Below are positions 36,123 through 44,423 of a stretch of DNA of 64,000 bases, one piece after another; the stretch's first letter is position 1; each line of letters opens with the position of its first letter. The position numbers and the translations under genes were made by a program. The notes under the pieces are model-generated. The model saw nothing but the letters and a program-made list of their open reading frames with translations, ran no database searches and was not told the origin of the DNA. The stretch is from Vibrio sp. RE88 (lineage in GTDB: Bacteria; Pseudomonadota; Gammaproteobacteria; Enterobacterales; Vibrionaceae): positions 248,001 through 312,000 of the forward strand of contig NZ_VTYQ01000001.1 in the NCBI RefSeq assembly GCF_013113835.1, written 5' to 3'.

Positions 36123-37346
36123 TTACCCCTGATTTAGTGATGACCAGTTGCTATGCAGAACTCGCTCAAGCTCTAATGCACTCTTTTGAATAGCATCTTG
36201 CGCTGTCGCCAACGTCTTTTTACCACCTTCAAAATCGCCCGTTGTCAGGTCAAATACAGTACTGTAGGTATCGGCACAGGTTTCAAAAGCACGGCTGCGC
36301 GGAATGGTGGCCATTGTCACTTGATCGCCTAACAGATAGTTCATTTCCGTCAGAACCGCCACTTGCTTCTTGTTATCATCTTCAAACATCGTTGGCATCA
36401 GACGAACAAACTCAAGCCCTTGCCAATCTTCTGGGAACATCTCGTAAACTGTCGGTAGATGCTGGAAGAAGTTTACCGTAGAAGCCCAGTCTAGACGCTT
36501 AGCAGCACACGGGATAAGCAATGCGTTAGACGCATACATCGCATTCCAGACGAGTGGATCAACGTGTGGACCGGTATCAATCATAATGATATCGAAATCA
36601 TCGGCAATTTGGTCAATCAGTTTTTCCTTCAATAGTTTTACGATATCGAGGGACTGATTCTGTGATAAGTTTTGCCACGCTTCTGCGTTAAACATCGCGT
36701 CTTCCGGGAACGCCGACACGGTTTTCAGATTCGGGTACTGAGTGGGAAGAAGCACATTTTTATGCAAGAACTCTTTGTCGACTTCAACGCCTTCAGGCAC
36801 GTTGTCGAGCATCACATCTACGGCTGAGTAAATGTTATCGTGATCAGTCAGGCTAATTTGTGGATTCAGGAATAAACGCAATGAACCTTGTGGATCCAAG
36901 TCAATCAGACAGATACGGTAACGCTTATCTAAGTTCAATGCCAAACACGCTGCAAGGTGCACTGCTGTCATGGATTTACCTGTACCACCCTTCTGGTTCT
37001 GTACATTGATGATCCATGGTTTATTGTCGTTATTTTTCTTACGTTCATGGAATTTCGCGACTCCAGCCGCATCCATGAGCATGTGAGCTTCTTGCAGTGA
37101 AATAGAATAGTGATTCGCATTATTCTTCGTAAACTGATGCCCGGACTCCTCGAGTTTACTGATCGCATCATCCAATTTACGACGAGTCAGACCTGAACGA
37201 GTTTCCATCAGTGCTTTCGACATAGGCGGGAAATGCTCATCGCTGCGCTCTTCCAAAACGATCTCTATTCGGTCAGCCTGAACCTGTGCAGTTTGTTCAG
37301 CGAGTTGAATGAGACTATCAATTGTCTGTTCTCTTTTCATTGCCAA
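36123..37346 (-). CDS. parA2: Chromosome 2 partition ATPase ParA2
   Basis: 407-residue ParA of the plasmid P1/P7 type: an N-terminal winged helix-turn-helix (about 1-105) used for autorepression, then the deviant Walker A NQKGGTGKSMTAVH, Walker A' ICLIDLDPQGSLRLF and Walker B DFDIIMIDTGPHVD. It segregates chromosome 2 with ParB2. The operon runs away from the origin; its promoter and the likely ParA operator lie in 37347-37560. Located immediately next to oriC2 and rctB, as in other Vibrionaceae. Confidence 0.96.
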   Translation of the reverse strand: MAMKREQTIDSLIQLAEQTAQVQADRIEIVLEERSDEHFPPMSKALMETRSGLTRRKLDDAISKLEESGHQFTKNNANHYSISLQEAHMLMDAAGVAKFHERKKNNDNKPWIINVQNQKGGTGKSMTAVHLAACLALNLDKRYRICLIDLDPQGSLRLFLNPQISLTDHDNIYSAVDVMLDNVPEGVEVDKEFLHKNVLLPTQYPNLKTVSAFPEDAMFNAEAWQNLSQNQSLDIVKLLKEKLIDQIADDFDIIMIDTGPHVDPLVWNAMYASNALLIPCAAKRLDWASTVNFFQHLPTVYEMFPEDWQGLEFVRLMPTMFEDDNKKQVAVLTEMNYLLGDQVTMATIPRSRAFETCADTYSTVFDLTTGDFEGGKKTLATAQDAIQKSALELERVLHSNWSSLNQG

Positions 37347-37559
37347 ATTCCGTTATTAGTGTCTGTTGATAATTGTACAGCATAATCAATCAATAACAAC
37401 AAAAAGGTGAACGGACATTTATAGATGCAAATCACATTAATAAGAGAGTTTTCAATCGATTTAATGAATACACAACAAAACCTGTCAAAAATTGACCATT
37501 TTAGATGTGTAAAAACCCTTTAATAGTCGACTACATTTAAAGTGTTACAGCATCACTTA

Positions 37560-37572
37560 TTTACATTGTAAA
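37560..37572. other. parS2: parS2 site within the origin region
   Basis: TTTACATTGTAAA with flanking dyad (TTATTTAC / GTAAATAA). In V. cholerae a parS2 inside the rctA segment modulates replication through ParB2; this copy is in the equivalent place. Confidence 0.9.
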
Positions 37573-37752
37573 TAAAAAATGGATGAAAAAGAGAAAAATT
37601 CCTCGGAACGATTGTTATGTGCTCATATTTTACGGTCTGTGTAATTTCGACTCTAAAGCAACACTGTATTAGCTTGCTAGACCTACGTCGCTTCCATGAA
37701 CTTTATCTCATAGAGAGAAAACGCAACAACTCTTCATGTTCGTGGCTTTCCG

Positions 37753-38172
37753 AAACAATGATCAAGGTAATCACGGTGATCATGCTTTCGGGTGTAAAAT
37801 TGCCTCTAGGAAACATGATCAAGGAAAATTCGATGTGTTTGAGGCAGTTAAATACCTTCGCTTTCAATGATCCTTATTCGGATCAATGATCAAGTAATGG
37901 TAGGGCTCGGAAGCATGGTAATTTGCGTCCGAATTACGGCGGAGTGCAGATGAACTAAGAGATGTCACTGCATACACTGGTATCTCACGCTAAATCGAGC
38001 AACGAAGAGAAAGGAACCTTACATAACTCGATTTTCTTGATCATGCTTTCGATATCAATGTAACTCAGGTTTACTCCATGTAAAATGAGCGATGTATGTC
38101 AGATGGATTTCAGTTTGGTGAAGAAAGCATCAATTCACACCCTAACACAAGCTTTCCTTGATCATTGTTTCG
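37753..38172. repeat. Scattered RctB-type sites of the regulatory segment
   Basis: Six TGATCA-centred motifs: 37753-37767, 37777-37790 (opposite orientation), 37810-37824, 37884-37894, 38036-38051 and 38156-38172. Extended forms share (G)AAACATGATCAAGG or CTTGATCATGCTTTCG. They are irregularly spaced, unlike the origin array, and correspond by position to the inhibitory incompatibility region of V. cholerae. The longer 39-mer and 29-mer control elements could not be identified with certainty by eye. Confidence 0.75.
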
Positions 38173-38233
38173 TGCTCAAGACTCAAATTGTCCTTCAAAT
38201 GAATCATCCGTTTCGGTTGTGTGAGTTTCGATC

Positions 38234-38242
38234 TGTGGATAA
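38234..38242 (-). promoter_or_regulatory. DnaA box
   Basis: TGTGGATAA is a perfect complement of the TTATCCACA consensus. It is 16 bases before the iteron array, the location of the DnaA box required at V. cholerae oriC2. Confidence 0.85.
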
Positions 38243-38255
38243 AGTGTGAGTCTAC

Positions 38256-38384
38256 GATGATCATGCTTCGGGTTCGATATTGATCATGCATTCGTAGCGC
38301 TAATGATCATCGTTCTGGAAAGGTTTGATCATGCTTTCTGTGATTTGATGATCATCGTTTCGAAGTGTTCATGATCATGCTTTC
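38256..38384. repeat. Six phased RctB iterons of oriC2
   Basis: TGATCA cores begin at 38258, 38281, 38304, 38326, 38349 and 38372, giving spacings of 23, 23, 22, 23 and 23 bp, about two helical turns, so all sites face one side of the DNA. Most continue as TGATCAT-GC(T)TTC(G), so they share one orientation. This is the RctB-binding origin array. Confidence 0.92.
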
Positions 38385-38390
38385 AGCGGT

Positions 38391-38490
38391 GGATAAAAAA
38401 AACTTATTAATAACATAAGCTTACAAGGGAACTATTCTCCGGATCATTAGATCATATAATCATTTAAGATCACTTTAATCAGAAAGATCA
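38391..38490. other. DNA unwinding element with six ATCA motifs
   Basis: Begins with a near DnaA box (GGTGGATAA at 38388-38396) and an A-rich stretch, then six ATCA motifs at 38443, 38451, 38459, 38469, 38478 and 38487, spaced 8-10 bases. ATCA repeats in the V. cholerae unwinding element are bound as single strands by RctB (family knowledge). No strong IHF site was assigned. Confidence 0.8.
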
Positions 38491-38592
38491 GTTATTTAAA
38501 ACAACAAGTTTTTTCTTTATTTATGATCTGTTTTTCTTTATTCTTTCGGAACCATAGCGATATTACGGCTAGTGTGATACGGATCATAATAA

Positions 38593-40563
38593 ATGAGTTC
38601 AGAAGAAAAAGTACTGATCAAGGCTCCAAGAAGCCATAAAGACGGACATATGTTTGAGGTGTCCGAAGCCGCAGTGAATTGGATTGAGCAATATCAGCAC
38701 TTCAAAGGCGTCACTAAAAGCATAGTTGAACTTCTGAATCTTATTTCTTTACAAGGCTTCAGTAGCAAAGATGGGCTGGTCTCTACGACCGAGTTGATTG
38801 ATGCCACTGATGGTCAATTGACGCGAGCGGCCATTCAGCAACGTCTGCGTGCAGCAGTCAATATCGGTTTGTTCCAGCAGATCCCAGTTCGCTTTGAAGA
38901 AGGCCTTGCTGGCAAAACCATGCTGCACCGCTTCGTAAATCCCAACCAATTGATCACTGCGTTAGGCGCCACCAGCCTGATGACGGAATCCGTCAAACAG
39001 AGCGAAAAACAGAAACGTTCCAAGGCATTAGCACAAACTCATGTGAATAAGCGTCTGCTGAATGAACATGGCCTTAATACGCCACCTGCAATGAAAGATG
39101 AGGCGGATCAGTTTGTGGTGTCGCCAACCAATTGGGCGGGCATCATTGACCAGGCATTGGCTCCACCGCGCACGCGTAAGCAATATCAGAAGAGCATGGT
39201 GTCGATCTCCGGTACTAAGGCCGTGATCGAAACACGATCATCGAAAAATATTATGACGGTGGACGATCTGATGACGTTGTTTGCGTTGTTCACGCTTACC
39301 GTTCAGTACCATGATCACCACCAGCACCAATATCAGTTGGATGCTAAGCAAACCCCCAATAAGACGCCGCTGTATATTACAGACATCCTTTCATTACGTG
39401 GTAAGAAGGATAGTGGGCCTGCACGTGATTCGATCCGTGACAGTATTGATCGTATCGAGTTTACCGATTTTCAACTGCATGAACTGACAGGTCGTTGGTT
39501 GAGCGAGAACATGCCAGAAGGCTTCAAGAGTGACCGTTTCCGCTTTCTGGCTCGTACCATTACGGCATCGGAAGAGGCACCAACAGAAGGCGCTGACGGC
39601 GAAATTCGTATTAAACCGAACCTGTATATTCTCGTCTGGGAGCCTTCCTTCTATGAAGAGTTGTTAACCCGTGATTATTTCTTCCTTTTCCCGCCAGAGA
39701 TCTTGAAGCAACATACGTTGGTTTTCCAGCTGTACAGTTACTTCCGTAGTCGTATGTCACGCCGCCACACCGATGTGATGCTGCTTAGCACCTTGAATCA
39801 GAAGCTGGCACGTAACATCGAGTGGCGTCGATTCTCGATGGATCTGATCCGCGAACTCAAGAAGTTATCGGAAGGCAGTGGCAATGAAGAGCCATTTGAG
39901 GTCAATCTTTGGGGTTATCATCTGGCGATCTCCACGCTGGAAGAAGACGGTAAGATCAAAGATTATCAGTTCGACATCAAGTGCGATGCGGAAGAAGTTT
40001 TACGTTACTCCCGTGCACGGACCACCAATGCGGGTAAACGCAACATGGCGCCGACCTTACCAAACCCACTGCGTAACGAGATGGTCACCAAGCAGCAGCT
40101 GGATGAGATGTCACAGATCATCGACGGTGAGTTTGAACCTATCCAACGTAAAGAGCGCTCTCCCAAGGGTAAATTGGGACGACGAGTAAAAGTGCGTAAG
40201 CATCTGGTTGAGATCAATGCCGATGAAATTACGATTACTCTGTCTAAATATACCTCTCCAGAGGCTCTAGAACGCTCTATAACGGCTTTAGCCGCGATGA
40301 CCGGGCATTCTCACAATTCTATTCAAGAAGAGTGTCAGGAGCTCATAGAGAAGCTCGACTTCCTCAGAGTAGGGGAGGAGATCATTCCATACGAAACGCT
40401 CAGTAAGTTGATTGAGCTCTACAATGGTCAGAGTGAAAACAAACACTTATCCATTGAGCGTCTGATTGCCGGCCTTGCGGTAAGACGTAAAGTTTGCAAA
40501 CAAGTTCATGAAGGGCATTTGGACGAAACCGTGTTCAGAGTGCTTGACGAAGTGGCGGTATAA
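38593..40563 (+). CDS. rctB: Chromosome 2 replication initiator RctB
   Basis: 656-residue initiator unique to the Vibrionaceae. It binds the iterons and unwinds oriC2, and represses its own gene. The N-terminal start MSSEEKVLIKAPRSHKDGHM and the domain order (dimerising winged helices with DNA-binding surfaces in the first 480 residues, then a C-terminal control domain with QRKERSPKGKLGRRVKVRKH) match the family; length is normal (658 in V. cholerae, from memory). No clear Shine-Dalgarno precedes the ATG; GGATCA is nine bases upstream. It is divergent from parA2 across the origin and followed by its own terminator. Confidence 0.97.
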   Translation: MSSEEKVLIKAPRSHKDGHMFEVSEAAVNWIEQYQHFKGVTKSIVELLNLISLQGFSSKDGLVSTTELIDATDGQLTRAAIQQRLRAAVNIGLFQQIPVRFEEGLAGKTMLHRFVNPNQLITALGATSLMTESVKQSEKQKRSKALAQTHVNKRLLNEHGLNTPPAMKDEADQFVVSPTNWAGIIDQALAPPRTRKQYQKSMVSISGTKAVIETRSSKNIMTVDDLMTLFALFTLTVQYHDHHQHQYQLDAKQTPNKTPLYITDILSLRGKKDSGPARDSIRDSIDRIEFTDFQLHELTGRWLSENMPEGFKSDRFRFLARTITASEEAPTEGADGEIRIKPNLYILVWEPSFYEELLTRDYFFLFPPEILKQHTLVFQLYSYFRSRMSRRHTDVMLLSTLNQKLARNIEWRRFSMDLIRELKKLSEGSGNEEPFEVNLWGYHLAISTLEEDGKIKDYQFDIKCDAEEVLRYSRARTTNAGKRNMAPTLPNPLRNEMVTKQQLDEMSQIIDGEFEPIQRKERSPKGKLGRRVKVRKHLVEINADEITITLSKYTSPEALERSITALAAMTGHSHNSIQEECQELIEKLDFLRVGEEIIPYETLSKLIELYNGQSENKHLSIERLIAGLAVRRKVCKQVHEGHLDETVFRVLDEVAV

Positions 40564-40590
40564 GTGAAAAATAGCCCGCGTTTTCTATCA

Positions 40591-40616
40591 GCCAGCAAAT
40601 TCTTGCTGGCTTTTTT
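40591..40616 (+). terminator. rctB terminator
   Basis: Perfect 8-bp stem GCCAGCAA / TTGCTGGC, loop ATTC, then T6. Confidence 0.9.
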
Positions 40617-40695
40617 ATATCTGCTTACTGCTTGATACAGGCTGTTACATACCTGTGGTGAATAGACAAATCTACTACATTCTCCTGACAATGAA

Positions 40696-40725
40696 CTGAC
40701 ATTGGTTGCATGGGAGTTGGATAAT
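40696..40725 (+). promoter_or_regulatory. Candidate sigma-70 promoter of a small RNA
   Basis: CTGACA at 40696-40701 and GATAAT at 40720-40725, 18 bases apart, downstream of the rctB terminator. No coding frame with a ribosome site follows before the strong terminator at 40828. Confidence 0.45.
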
Positions 40726-40731
40726 ATTTAT

Positions 40732-40856
40732 CCCGAATAGACAACCTTTTGTCCTTTCTGATGAATGAGGGATTTGGATTATCCCTGATAGATTGGCTCA
40801 TATTGTTACATTCATTCTGAATATTTTGCGAGTTCTTGTGAACTCGCTTTTTTTTT
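40732..40856 (+). ncRNA. Candidate small RNA between rctB and lipoprotein gene
   Basis: Predicted transcript of about 125 bases from the promoter above to a strong intrinsic terminator: 8-bp stem GCGAGTTC / GAACTCGC (40828-40835 and 40840-40847) with TTGT loop and T9. The rctB message already ends at 40616, so this terminator has no obvious gene to serve. The T9 tail is typical of Hfq-bound RNAs. Existence is inferred; a short unrecognised peptide remains possible. Confidence 0.45.
40828..40856 (+). terminator. Strong orphan intrinsic terminator
   Basis: GC-rich perfect 8-bp stem, 4-base loop, nine T residues, no gene directly upstream on this strand. See the candidate small RNA. Confidence 0.88.
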
Positions 40857-40876
40857 GCCTGAAATTCTTCTTTGAT

Positions 40877-40915
40877 CGAAAGCATGATCAAGAGACACCC
40901 TTGATCATGCTTTCG
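40877..40915. repeat. Inverted pair of RctB-type sites downstream of rctB
   Basis: A perfect 16-bp inverted repeat: CGAAAGCATGATCAAG at 40877-40892 and its complement at 40900-40915, with a 7-base spacer. Each arm is a full-length match to the origin iteron (CTTGATCATGCTTTCG, also at 38036-38051). Thus RctB can probably bind here about 2.5 kb from the origin array. Confidence 0.85.
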
Positions 40916-41165
40916 CCTCTAAGCGATCTCCCTGTATCTGTTTGGTGTCTACTGAGTTTCGCGATCCCCCTTTTGTTAGCCATAAAATCAGTAGCATGAA
41001 TGTAATTTTATTATCTAAATCAGATTCTTATTCCACCTTTTAACTCATTCATATTAATTAGCACATGGTCATTTTTCGTTAATGGAAGTGTCACTTATTG
41101 CTCAAATGATGTCCCTCGCACTGCCAATGCAGTGATTCAGTTTGTTTATTGAATAATCGGGAAAA

Positions 41166-42086
41166 ATGATGAAATTTGGGAAGCCTATACAAGTGGTACT
41201 TATCGCACTCAGCTGCTTAGTGTTGAGTGCCTGTAATGAAACAGAGAGTGAAACCGATACCGTGGAGACGGTTCGTTCTCACTCTCATAATGATTACTAT
41301 CGAGATGAGCCTTTTTATGGCGCGGCAGAGCTGGGTTTTGGGAGTTTTGAAGCCGATGTTTACTATGAAGAAGGTTATGAGGAGGTTCTGATTGCCCATG
41401 ATGAAGACGACCTTGTTCACGAGTGGAAATTTGACGAGCTTTATGTTCAGCCGATAGTTGAACACGTCAGAAATAACCAGAACCAAATGTATGATGGTTG
41501 GAACTACACCGCAGTCCTGCTGATTGATATCAAGACTCAAGATGTTCTGACTTGGCAGGCAGTGGAAGAGGTTCTTGCAAAGTATCCGGATGTATTCAGC
41601 CGCTATCAAGATGGCAAAGTGTATCAAGGTCCTGTCACTGCGATCATCTCCGGAAATCGTCCGATCGAGTTGATGGATCAACAGCAAACCCGTTATTCGT
41701 TTGTTGATGGGCGACTGAGCGATCTTGATAAGGGCTATTCACCTACTCTAATGCCATTGATTAGCAACAACTTTGATTACTTTGATCAAGAACAGTTTGG
41801 TGATTTCAATGGGAAAGGGGAGTGGCCTGATGCTGCACTGGTGGAACTCGAACGGATTGTGACGACTGCGCATAGTAATATGCAGAAGATTCGTTTCTGG
41901 GCAACCCCAGAAGGGGATCCTGAAACCCATAACAAAATTTGGGGCGAGCTTACTAAAGCAAACGTGGACTACATCAATACAGATTTACAACAAACCCTAC
42001 ACGACTGGCTATTGCGCCATGATCCTCACCCAGATATGCCAGGGCTTAACTGGCTCGATCATCCAGACTGGCAATCCATGTACTAA
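41166..42086 (+). CDS. Lipoprotein with GDPD/PI-PLC-like phosphodiesterase fold
   Basis: 306-residue exported lipoprotein: signal with lipobox LSAC (Cys about residue 23) and then a TIM-barrel phosphodiesterase-like domain. The opening RSHSHNDYYRDEPFYGAAELG, the acid pair FGSFEADVYY and later H-D-E-D resemble the H-x-N / E-x-D catalytic pattern of glycerophosphodiester phosphodiesterases; LLIDIKTQD and the C-terminal KIRFWATPE fit barrel strands. Substrate unknown; the match is to a broad family, so activity is inferred. Between 40916 and 41165 I see only a short dyad (41119-41134). ATG at 41169 is an alternative start. Confidence 0.78.
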   Translation: MMKFGKPIQVVLIALSCLVLSACNETESETDTVETVRSHSHNDYYRDEPFYGAAELGFGSFEADVYYEEGYEEVLIAHDEDDLVHEWKFDELYVQPIVEHVRNNQNQMYDGWNYTAVLLIDIKTQDVLTWQAVEEVLAKYPDVFSRYQDGKVYQGPVTAIISGNRPIELMDQQQTRYSFVDGRLSDLDKGYSPTLMPLISNNFDYFDQEQFGDFNGKGEWPDAALVELERIVTTAHSNMQKIRFWATPEGDPETHNKIWGELTKANVDYINTDLQQTLHDWLLRHDPHPDMPGLNWLDHPDWQSMY

Positions 42087-42111
42087 TGTAGTGCAGTTAT
42101 TTTCAAGGTAA

Positions 42112-42136
42112 ATGGCAGCCTTATCGCTGCCATTTT
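42112..42136 (+). terminator. Terminator after GDPD-like gene
   Basis: Perfect 8-bp stem ATGGCAGC / GCTGCCAT, 6-base loop, then TTTC. It lies between convergent genes. Confidence 0.75.
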
Positions 42137-42155
42137 CTACTGGATGATCTGTATA

Positions 42156-42626
42156 TCAATGCCGCCGTTCGTAAAGCTCTTGATCATCGTTCAGAGGTTC
42201 ATTCCAACTTTGTGCGGCCATAAATTGGACGTGTGACTCAATCAGTTGATGTGACTGAGTTTGCCAGTGTGCTTCGGGGCGTTGATTGCAAAATTCTAAA
42301 CTGAGCACCGTCAGGTTTTGCAGTCGTTTCATGCACCAGTCTTTAAGCGTTAGCTCTGTTTCTGGGTTGCAGGCGCACAATTGGAGTTTACTGTAGGCAA
42401 GTTGCAGATACTGGTAAGCCTTATCGGGTTGTGAGTAGCGCTCAAAATGGAAAATTCTCAAGCAAGCGTCCAACCAGCAGGCAATGGCTTTACTTTGTAA
42501 TTCGCTAATCTCTGGGCCCCATACTTCGTCAGGTACACTCAGCACTAAAGCTTCAATACCTTGATCATGCTTCTGTATTTGGTACCAGTTGTCGATGTGT
42601 GAAACCCAGTTATCAAGCGTCATCAT
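42156..42626 (-). CDS. Hypothetical protein coupled to ABC ATPase operon
   Basis: 156 residues, no family recognised. It is a soluble, helix-rich sequence with several Cys and Trp (CWLDACLRIFHFERY; LQLCACNPETELTL) and no signal peptide. It starts in a four-base ATGA overlap with the second ABC ATPase gene and so is third in the Fur-controlled operon. Two RctB-like motifs lie inside it (CTTGATCATCGTTC near 42179-42192 and CCTTGATCATGCTTC at 42559-42575). A regulatory or accessory role with the ATPases is a guess from context. Confidence 0.65.
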   Translation of the reverse strand: MMTLDNWVSHIDNWYQIQKHDQGIEALVLSVPDEVWGPEISELQSKAIACWLDACLRIFHFERYSQPDKAYQYLQLAYSKLQLCACNPETELTLKDWCMKRLQNLTVLSLEFCNQRPEAHWQTQSHQLIESHVQFMAAQSWNEPLNDDQELYERRH

Positions 42627-43555
42627 GCGGCTTTAACCCAATGTTTTACAAAATGATTTGGACCAATTTGATCATAGCCTTGTTGCACTACTGCACTGGT
42701 CGCGCGAATTTGATCGGCGTCCACAGAGTAGTTTGGTTCACTCTTGACCAGATTGCCAAACGGCAGATCAGGATCCGGCACCGCAGAGATCAGCAGCTTG
42801 GTATAAGGATGTTGCGGATCGGTTAAGATCGCCTGTGTGTCACCCCACTCAACAATCTGGCCTTTATACATAACGGCAGTTTCTTCTGCGATGTAATGAG
42901 CGGTCGCTAAATCATGTGTGATGTACAAAAAGCCGATACCCAGCTCTTTTTTCATTCGTTGCATCAGGTTAAGCACGCCAAGTCGGATCGAGACATCAAG
43001 CATCGACGTCGGCTCATCAGCCAATATCACTTCCGCCCCAACCGCCAGTGCTCGCGCTAAATTCACCCGTTGTCGCTGGCCTCCGCTTAACTGGTGAGGG
43101 TACTTTTCTAATGTGTCTGGTGCGAGTTCGACTAAGTCCAATAACTCATTCAATCGTTCTGGAATGGCGTGGTTGCTCTTTACTTGTTTATGGATCTTAA
43201 GAGGGCGGGTGAGATGATGAGCAATAGTATGAGTTGGATTCAGTGAGCCAAACGGGTCCTGAAACACCATTTGCACTTTACTGCGATAATCAAGCAGGGC
43301 TTTTCGACTCTGGATCTGCTCAATGTTGTTGCCGTTAAACAGGATCTCTCCTGATGTGGCAGAGTGGACTTTGGTGATCAAGCGTGCACAGGTGCTTTTT
43401 CCACAACCGGACTCACCGACCAACGCCAGAGTTTTGCCTTTGTGGATACTAAAGCTGACGCCTTGCAATGCTTTAAACCTATCTTGCACGGCAAAACCAC
43501 CGCCAATCGTGAATTCTTTGACAACATTGTTGAGTTGGATAATCGGCTGGCTCAT
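42623..43555 (-). CDS. Dpp/Opp-type ABC transporter ATPase (DppF-like)
   Basis: 310-residue nucleotide-binding subunit of the peptide/nickel ABC family. Walker A GESGCGKST, signature LSGGQRQRVNLARAL, Walker B EVILADEPTSMLD, switch His in LYITHDLA, and the C-terminal oligopeptide_HPY tail (DPQHPYTKLLISAVPDPD). Nearby there is no permease or binding protein, so the operon supplies only ATPases. It overlaps both neighbours by four bases. The Fur box upstream suggests use in iron, heme or siderophore uptake. Confidence 0.92.
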   Translation of the reverse strand: MSQPIIQLNNVVKEFTIGGGFAVQDRFKALQGVSFSIHKGKTLALVGESGCGKSTCARLITKVHSATSGEILFNGNNIEQIQSRKALLDYRSKVQMVFQDPFGSLNPTHTIAHHLTRPLKIHKQVKSNHAIPERLNELLDLVELAPDTLEKYPHQLSGGQRQRVNLARALAVGAEVILADEPTSMLDVSIRLGVLNLMQRMKKELGIGFLYITHDLATAHYIAEETAVMYKGQIVEWGDTQAILTDPQHPYTKLLISAVPDPDLPFGNLVKSEPNYSVDADQIRATSAVVQQGYDQIGPNHFVKHWVKAA

Positions 43556-44400
43556 ACCGTGGCTCCTTGCGCGTGGTGCTTACCTTGATGAATGTTGGGG
43601 AATGACGCCCATAGTTTCTGTGTGTAAGGATGTTGAGGATGGTTACGGATCTGCGCCGACTGATTGATTTCCACTATCTCCCCGTGGCGCATGATGGCAA
43701 TCCGATCACACAACTGGCTCATTAGTGCCAGATCATGGGTGATGAACAGAACTGAGAAGCCAAACTCTTCACGCAATTGATAGATTTGCTGCAGGATCTC
43801 ACGTTGCACCACCACATCCAGTGCGGTTGTGGGCTCGTCCATAATGATCAGCTTTGGGTTAAGCGATAACGCAATCGCAATCACAAGTCGCTGGCGCATA
43901 CCACCGCTGAACTGATGAGGATATTCGCTTAACCGTTCACGTGGAATGTTGACCAGGTCCAGCAGCTTTTCCGCTCGGTCTTTCGCCTCAAAGTCACTCA
44001 TGCCTTTATGGTGGCGTAATACGTCGGCAAACTGCTCCTGAATGGGCAGAACAGGGTTTAGCGAATTCATTGCACTTTGGAAAACCATTGCAATTTCGCT
44101 CCAGCGAATCGCGTTTATCTGGCGATCTGACAGTTTAAGCAGATCCTGACCATCAAAATGGATTTGTCCCTCAGAGATGAACGCGGGCGGTTTGTGGAGA
44201 CGATTGATTGCAAAAGCGATAGTGCTTTTGCCACAACCTGATTCTCCCGCGAGACCGAATATTTCACCTTTGCCTATATCAAAACTGACGGATTTCACCG
44301 CGCGAAAGTCGCCGTTGTCCGTTATGTAATCGACGCACAAATCACGAACCTGAATGATCGGATCGTGATGTACCGCATGCGTTAGCTCTTTATCACTCAT
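43552..44400 (-). CDS. Dpp/Opp-type ABC transporter ATPase (DppD-like)
   Basis: Nucleotide-binding subunit of about 282 residues pairing with the downstream DppF-like ATPase as a heterodimer. Walker A GESGCGKSTIAF, Q loop MVFQSAMNSLNPVL, signature FSGGMRQRLVIAIAL, Walker B LIIMDEPTTALD, LFITHDLAL, and HPQHPYTQKLWAS at the end. ATG at 44400, eight bases after AGGTAA, is preferred to GTG 44406. First gene of the operon, directly behind a Fur box. In V. cholerae an iron-repressed pair of such ATPases on chromosome 2 has been reported (from memory, VCA0976-0977). Confidence 0.9.
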   Translation of the reverse strand: MSDKELTHAVHHDPIIQVRDLCVDYITDNGDFRAVKSVSFDIGKGEIFGLAGESGCGKSTIAFAINRLHKPPAFISEGQIHFDGQDLLKLSDRQINAIRWSEIAMVFQSAMNSLNPVLPIQEQFADVLRHHKGMSDFEAKDRAEKLLDLVNIPRERLSEYPHQFSGGMRQRLVIAIALSLNPKLIIMDEPTTALDVVVQREILQQIYQLREEFGFSVLFITHDLALMSQLCDRIAIMRHGEIVEINQSAQIRNHPQHPYTQKLWASFPNIHQGKHHAQGATV

Positions 44401-44423
44401 AATCACACTTACCTAAAAATAAA

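Larger units (their letters stand above)
37347..38592. other. Replication origin of chromosome 2 (oriC2) with rctA-like regulatory segment
   Basis: Intergenic region between parA2 and rctB. From left to right: the parAB promoter region; a parS2 site (37560); a regulatory segment (about 37750-38175) with scattered RctB-type motifs in both orientations; a DnaA box (38234); an array of six phased iterons (38258-38384); an AT-rich unwinding zone (38391-38490); and the rctB promoter. GATC (Dam) sites are dense, as expected for RctB sites that need methylation. The order matches the V. cholerae origin. Frames inside the region are not convincing genes. Confidence 0.94.

Noticed and set aside
37617..37889. 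A 90-codon frame inside the rctA-like region
   Set aside because: No ribosome site, poor composition for a gene, and it runs through RctB sites; the segment is better explained as origin control DNA.
38070..38086. TTTACTCCATGTAAA near the iterons as a parS2 variant
   Set aside because: The half-sites are two bases too far apart for the 13-bp palindrome.
38388..38396. GGTGGATAA as a second DnaA box
   Set aside because: One mismatch in a key position; kept only as a weak site within the unwinding element.
40625..40891. An 88-codon minus-strand frame downstream of rctB
   Set aside because: No recognisable family or ribosome site; it overlaps the opposite-strand promoter and terminator and one arm of the iteron repeat.
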